Shown here piece by piece: positions 61,075-64,000 of a stretch of 64,000 bases of DNA (the stretch's first letter is position 1; every line of letters begins with the position of its first letter). The notes below the pieces were generated by a model. It was given only the letters and a program-made list of their open reading frames with translations. It was not told where the DNA came from and ran no database searches. Made by a program: the position numbers and the translations under genes. The DNA is taken from NCBI RefSeq assembly GCF_001182785.1, contig NZ_CP012101.1, forward strand, positions 62,001 through 126,000. The letters are read 5' to 3'. This stretch comes from Bacillus thuringiensis (lineage in GTDB: Bacteria; Bacillota; Bacilli; Bacillales; Bacillaceae_G).

Positions 61075-61512
61075 TTATTTACAGGTTAAACTCATTGAAA
61101 TCTGCCGATCTACAAAGCCAAATTCTTTATATAATTCTCTTGCAAAGTTCTTTACATGAACATTTAATCGTATTTCCTTATGTCCTTTTAAAGACAATTC
61201 GTCTATACCTGCTTTCATCAATTTCTTTGAAATCTTTTGACCACGATACTCTGGTAAAATATATAATTCGTAAATGAATCCTACACTCTCTTGTGAAAAA
61301 TAATCTTTACCACTGCCAATTAGAATCCATCCTTTTAAGTTGTCATCATCTTTGGATACTAGGTAGTATGCTCCTTGTTCTAATGCTATTTGTACAATCT
61401 CTTTTACTCGTTCTCGTGTAGGTTTAAAGGTCTTGGCGGTTCCTTCGTATAGAGAATTATCTGATTTTGTTAGAATTTCATTTAAATCATTTTCACTAGC
61501 TTTTTTAATCAT
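61075..61512 (-). CDS. GNAT-family N-acetyltransferase
   Basis: 145 residues. GNAT core: AYYLVSKDDDNLKGWILIGS (strand 3-4 region), IYELYILPEYRGQKISKKLM (motif A, R-G-Q-K-I-S with the usual second Gly replaced), and IRLNVHVKNFARELYKEFGF (motif B). AGGGAG precedes the ATG. Substrate unknown. Confidence 0.85.
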   Translation of the reverse strand: MIKKASENDLNEILTKSDNSLYEGTAKTFKPTRERVKEIVQIALEQGAYYLVSKDDDNLKGWILIGSGKDYFSQESVGFIYELYILPEYRGQKISKKLMKAGIDELSLKGHKEIRLNVHVKNFARELYKEFGFVDRQISMSLTCK

Positions 61513-61574
61513 ATTCTCCCTCCTTTTTTACATAATTCCCGTTAACGGTAGTCAATGTATCTATAAGTCTACAG

Positions 61575-61961
61575 TTATTCGTTTCTGAAATCGTATGTAT
61601 CCTCAGGAACATTTAACGTATGTCCGTTAATGATTACTGTATCATTGTCTTTCCATACAATCTTTGCTGTATCTTCTCGGTAATTCCAATACACATTCTT
61701 TGTCTTGAAATATTCACGATGATTAAATACTAACTCTCCCCTAACAGCAAAACTTGCTGTTGCTCCGCCATTTGTTACATAAGCTTTAAATGTATATGTT
61801 CCGTCAGGAGATTGTTTTTCAGCAATCTTTTCACCTGTAGGTAGTCGCTTCATACTGAAGAATGCCCAATACACTCCGTATACGAACAACCCAACTATAC
61901 AAAATAATATAATTAACACTCTTTGTTTGGTTTTCTTAATTTCTTTCTCTGCAAAATTCAT
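61575..61961 (-). CDS. DUF5412-like membrane-anchored protein
   Basis: 128 residues with an N-terminal anchor (residues 14-36, VLIILFCIVGLFVYGVYWAF) and an extracytoplasmic beta domain: EKQSPDGTYTFKAYVTNGGA, ASFAVRGELVF, VYWNYREDTAKIVWKDNDTV and INGHTLNV. This is the pattern of DUF5412 proteins found in Bacillus. Function unknown. Confidence 0.75.
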   Translation of the reverse strand: MNFAEKEIKKTKQRVLIILFCIVGLFVYGVYWAFFSMKRLPTGEKIAEKQSPDGTYTFKAYVTNGGATASFAVRGELVFNHREYFKTKNVYWNYREDTAKIVWKDNDTVIINGHTLNVPEDTYDFRNE

Positions 61962-62016
61962 GTTTTAGCTCCTATTAATGATTTTTATAGCAAACCACTC
62001 TTGTTTGCAGAGAAGG

Positions 62017-62187
62017 TCAATCTTTGTTTTGTTTTTCTAACAGTTGAATAACTCTATCTAACTTTTGCTCAATTGGATCTTGTTTTTTGTGATTATTGTT
62101 ACGCAGAATTATACGTATAATCCCTCCCAATAGTGCACCAATGATTATTGTAATAATGATGTAAGAAATAGTAGTTCCTAAAGGCAT
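62017..62187 (-). CDS. Small membrane protein, 56 residues
   Basis: MPLGTTISYIIITIIIGALL then GGIIRIILRNNNHKKQDPIE and an amphipathic tail EQKLDRVIQLLEKQNKD: one membrane helix followed by a basic stretch and a short coiled coil. AAGGGG lies upstream at good spacing. It is directly upstream of the DUF5412-like gene. Family not recognised. Confidence 0.6.
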   Translation of the reverse strand: MPLGTTISYIIITIIIGALLGGIIRIILRNNNHKKQDPIEQKLDRVIQLLEKQNKD

Positions 62188-62482
62188 TATTTAGCCCCTT
62201 ATTTTCCTTATTATACCATTTATAAGGAGTAATATGTTTTGTGATTTGGTTTGTATATTGTATACAAGTCAAGTTGTCATAACGTCTCATTATCAGTAGC
62301 AAGGAAAAAGGCAGAATCTTATTCTCACAAGAAATTTTCCTTTTTCTTTTCCTATAATTTTATGCATCTTTTTATACATTCCTATCCTTGCGCGATTTTA
62401 GGGTTCTCGTTTGTTATTGGATTAGCCGAAAAAGTGTATAAAATCTTACATGCTCTTAGCGTAGGGGTTTTCCGAAATGCTG
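62188..62482. other. Intergenic, no gene supported
   Basis: A plus-strand frame of 85 codons here has no ribosome binding site and runs into the IS231-like end, so I do not accept it. Confidence 0.4.
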
Positions 62483-62634
62483 GTGGTACTCCATTGCTAT
62501 CAAGCTAAGATTATGTAAAATCAATTTCAGGTGAGAAGGTTTTGAAAAAGCTGATTATGTATTAAATACACCAAAAGATATTTTGAATTTACTTTAACCA
62601 AGATCGAGTCTAATAAAGAAATTAAGTTACTCAC

Positions 62635-62675
62635 TAAAAAGTCGATTTCTTAACGTACAGGAAATCGACTTTTTA
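62635..62675. terminator. Terminator-like hairpin
   Basis: AAAAAGTCGATTTC / GAAATCGACTTTTT; no gene adjoining on either side. Confidence 0.65.
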
Positions 62676-63033
62676 TTTCTAGGATTAGCGAAAGAAATTT
62701 GGTTATTGTTGGTGCTATCTTTCAGTGAAGGTTTTATTGATATTCTAGTTTTTTTAGCATAAAACACCTTAATTCTAGTTACCTTTATGCTTCTTATTAA
62801 AATTCCTGGCAAAGTTTATGGATTAATAATTAACCTACGGTTAATTTATAGGTAAAATGATAATCAAAGTGTTAGCTTGATGGGAATAAGATAAAAGAGC
62901 TCTTTTTAAATGTAGTTGGAATTTCAATTAAAAAATATGAGGTTTAATCCATAATAATTATAAATTAATTAATAAGAAAACAAAGAGTGCTTCCTCTTTT
63001 TATAATGTTTTATTAAACTGGATAAACTTCAAT
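62676..63033. other. Intergenic, no gene supported
   Basis: AT-rich. A short minus-strand frame overlaps the hairpin and lacks a ribosome binding site. Confidence 0.4.
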
Positions 63034-63072
63034 AAAAAGCTTATCATTAAGTGCTAAAAGATAAGCTTTTTT
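63034..63072 (-). terminator. Terminator of the small membrane gene set
   Basis: AAAAGCTTATC / GATAAGCTTTTTT; 12 bp beyond the stop of the gene at 63084. Confidence 0.7.
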
Positions 63073-63083
63073 GTCTATACTTA

Positions 63084-63266
63084 TTAAATTTTATTTAATT
63101 TCTTCCATGCTAATACTATAATAAGATATTGAATACCAAATAGGAAAGCGAAAAGTATAATGAATCTTGCTATTACTGATAACCATCCAACGAAATCTTC
63201 AGGTAAGTTATATTTGTATGTGGTAGCACCTATTGCGACAAAACAAAAAATAAAGGTATTACTCAT
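63084..63266 (-). CDS. Small membrane protein, 60 residues
   Basis: MSNTFIFCFVAIGATTYKYN then LPEDFVGWLSVIARFIILFA and FLFGIQYLIIVLAWKKLNKI: two hydrophobic segments. The ribosome binding site is weak. It follows the 57-residue membrane gene (63304-63477) on the same strand and probably belongs to the same operon. Family not recognised. Confidence 0.5.
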   Translation of the reverse strand: MSNTFIFCFVAIGATTYKYNLPEDFVGWLSVIARFIILFAFLFGIQYLIIVLAWKKLNKI

Positions 63267-63303
63267 TTTTTCATTTAATTATTCTTTATTATTAATATCT
63301 GTT

Positions 63304-63477
63304 TCATAAAACAACAGTCAGAATAGATTTAATAAAAAAGAATATCATATAAAAAATTATAATAGCTAATGAAGCAGCCCATTCGAGAAATGGACGTTGT
63401 AGATATGCTCCTCTTATTATAAAATCAGCAAAAGCTATAAGTAGGACAACAATTCCAGATTTAGCCCAAATTTTCAT
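63304..63477 (-). CDS. Small membrane protein, 57 residues
   Basis: MKIWAKSGIVVLLIAFADFI IRGAYLQRPFLEWAASLAII then a second helix. Its ATG overlaps the stop of the 22-codon frame upstream (ATGA), so it is either translationally coupled or the two are one gene split by a frameshift (a single protein of about 79 residues). Confidence 0.5.
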   Translation of the reverse strand: MKIWAKSGIVVLLIAFADFIIRGAYLQRPFLEWAASLAIIIFYMIFFFIKSILTVVL

Positions 63478-63542
63478 TTCGATTTGTTGAATGCTTTCAT
63501 CTGATTGTGTACTGAGTGAAAATCATTTTTTAGTTTTTCCAT
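63474..63542 (-). CDS. 22-residue leader frame or split N-terminus
   Basis: MEKLKNDFHSVHNQMKAFNK SK with GGAAGGA upstream at good spacing; it also overlaps the end of the XRE gene. The signal for translation is stronger than that of the following gene, which it may feed by coupling. Confidence 0.4.
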   Translation of the reverse strand: MEKLKNDFHSVHNQMKAFNKSK

Positions 63543-63543
63543 T

Positions 63544-63731
63544 TTAAAGTTCCTTCCAAAATAATTTATCTAAGGTTTTATCTAGTGTTTTAGCTATATG
63601 AATGCAAAGTTTTAAAGAATGGTTATTTCAATAAGACTAATGGTTTGTCGTGTAACGTTCACAATATCGGCTAACTCTTGTTGGGTCAGACCTTTTTCTA
63701 CTCTTGCAATTTTTACTTTACTTACAGACAT
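63544..63731 (-). pseudogene. XRE-family regulator (YozG-type), frameshifted
   Basis: Starts MSVSKVKIARVEKGLTQQEL ADIVNVTRQTISLIE, a standard small HTH regulator, then shifts frame at the invariant EKGNHSL position (reads EITIL-stop) and resumes as NHSLKLCIHIAKTLDKTLDK LFWKEL in another frame. A small deletion there is the likely cause. Intact relatives are about 65-70 residues and are usually paired with small membrane proteins, as here. Confidence 0.75.
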
Positions 63732-63900
63732 TAATTACACCTCATTTGTAAAAATAAACTTCATACAATAAATCTTATATTCTATATATTATATTTCAAT
63801 TAAATAAATTATATATTTTACATTAAGACATATATAGGTTACTAATATCTATTTTTTTCATTTCTATTATTTTTTGTATCTAAAAAAGCCTACAAATATG

Positions 63901-63951
63901 AAAATACGATATCCTTTCCTATGATTCTGCAGAAAGAATATCGTATTTTTT
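63901..63951. terminator. Terminator-like hairpin near the cassette end
   Basis: AAAATACGATAT / ATATCGTATTTTTT with a long loop. Confidence 0.6.
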
Positions 63952-64000
63952 CATTTGAGGGGAGAACTTTTTTTTATTAGTTTGATAGCGATTGAGTAGC

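Larger units (their letters stand above)
62483..64000. mobile_element. Possible MIC231-like cassette
   Basis: The left boundary GGTGGTACTCCATTGCTATC then AAGCTAAG (62483-62510) and the right boundary at the window edge (complement GCTACTCAATCGCTATCAAA CTAA) have IS231-type ends in inverted orientation. Between them is no transposase, only small membrane genes and a broken XRE regulator. That layout fits a mobile insertion cassette moved by an IS231 transposase in trans. The right end is at the window edge, so completeness cannot be judged. Confidence 0.5.

Noticed and set aside
62251..62508. 85-codon plus-strand frame
   Set aside because: No ribosome binding site, and it runs into an IS231-like terminus.
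62627..62812. 61-codon minus-strand frame
   Set aside because: It overlaps a terminator hairpin and lacks a translation signal.
1..64000. CRISPR arrays
   Set aside because: No regularly spaced direct repeats of 24-40 bp with unique spacers were seen; the repeats at 45-58 kb are kilobases apart and end in terminators.
1..64000. rRNA or tRNA genes
   Set aside because: No rRNA-like stretches or tRNA cloverleaf signatures were noticed.

Overview
The window reads as accessory DNA of a Bacillus cereus group bacterium, most likely a large Bacillus thuringiensis or B. cereus plasmid or another mobile-element-rich segment. The evidence is low-GC Gram-positive gene style, IS231 and IS6/IS240-type elements, Nhe enterotoxin homologues, FosB, PrsA, a BceAB-type transporter, and an insect-gut flavoured set of secreted proteins. 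The plasmid assignment is an inference; no replication initiator is seen. A FtsK-like translocase with a replication-relaxation-like partner is present.

Layout: 1-6.5 kb is a graveyard of mobile DNA (IS231 fragment interrupted by a group II intron, IS6-type elements nested in each other, Tn3-type resolvase remnant). It surrounds one intact, unusual gene: a PI-PLC with a C-terminal ricin-type lectin domain. 7.3-12.4 kb is a complete mannose operon (manR-manP-manA). 12.7-17.1 kb holds an ArgR-type regulator, a truncated GDPD gene, a GNAT acetyltransferase, and threonine dehydratase next to an alanine dehydrogenase gene broken by one stop codon. 17.5-20.3 kb is a plasmid or ICE-like module (replication-relaxation protein, FtsK-like ATPase, XRE regulator). 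21-25 kb holds a secreted mucin/chitin-binding protein, arylamine N-acetyltransferase and an HTH protein. 25-30 kb is largely decayed, with a degenerate Fic-family gene.

30.6-35.0 kb is a plasmid-type nhe operon: nheA, nheB and an nheC homologue extended from about 360 to 603 residues by a linker and a ricin-B lectin module. That module is closely similar to the one on the PI-PLC at 4-5.6 kb. This lectin-armed toxin pair is the strongest candidate for an undescribed system here. 35.5-40.3 kb is a BceAB-type ABC transporter with a VanRS-like two-component system; an identical TTAAG-N5-TTAAG site lies upstream of both operons. 41.5 kb is prsA; 42.8-44.5 kb is an IS231 element.

44.6-59.7 kb is an island of small secreted or membrane peptides. 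It has four LCI-like peptides, a YjcZ-type sporulation peptide, a probable type I toxin-antitoxin pair, a small lipoprotein, a broken PlcR-like regulator, three tandem two-helix membrane proteins, and a double-glycine peptide (bacteriocin) locus with its own C39-ABC exporter. Interspersed are at least seven copies of a repeated element ending in a terminator, which look like a family of small RNA genes. 59.9-64 kb carries fosB, a GNAT gene and small membrane proteins among IS231-type termini, suggesting MIC231-like mobile cassettes.
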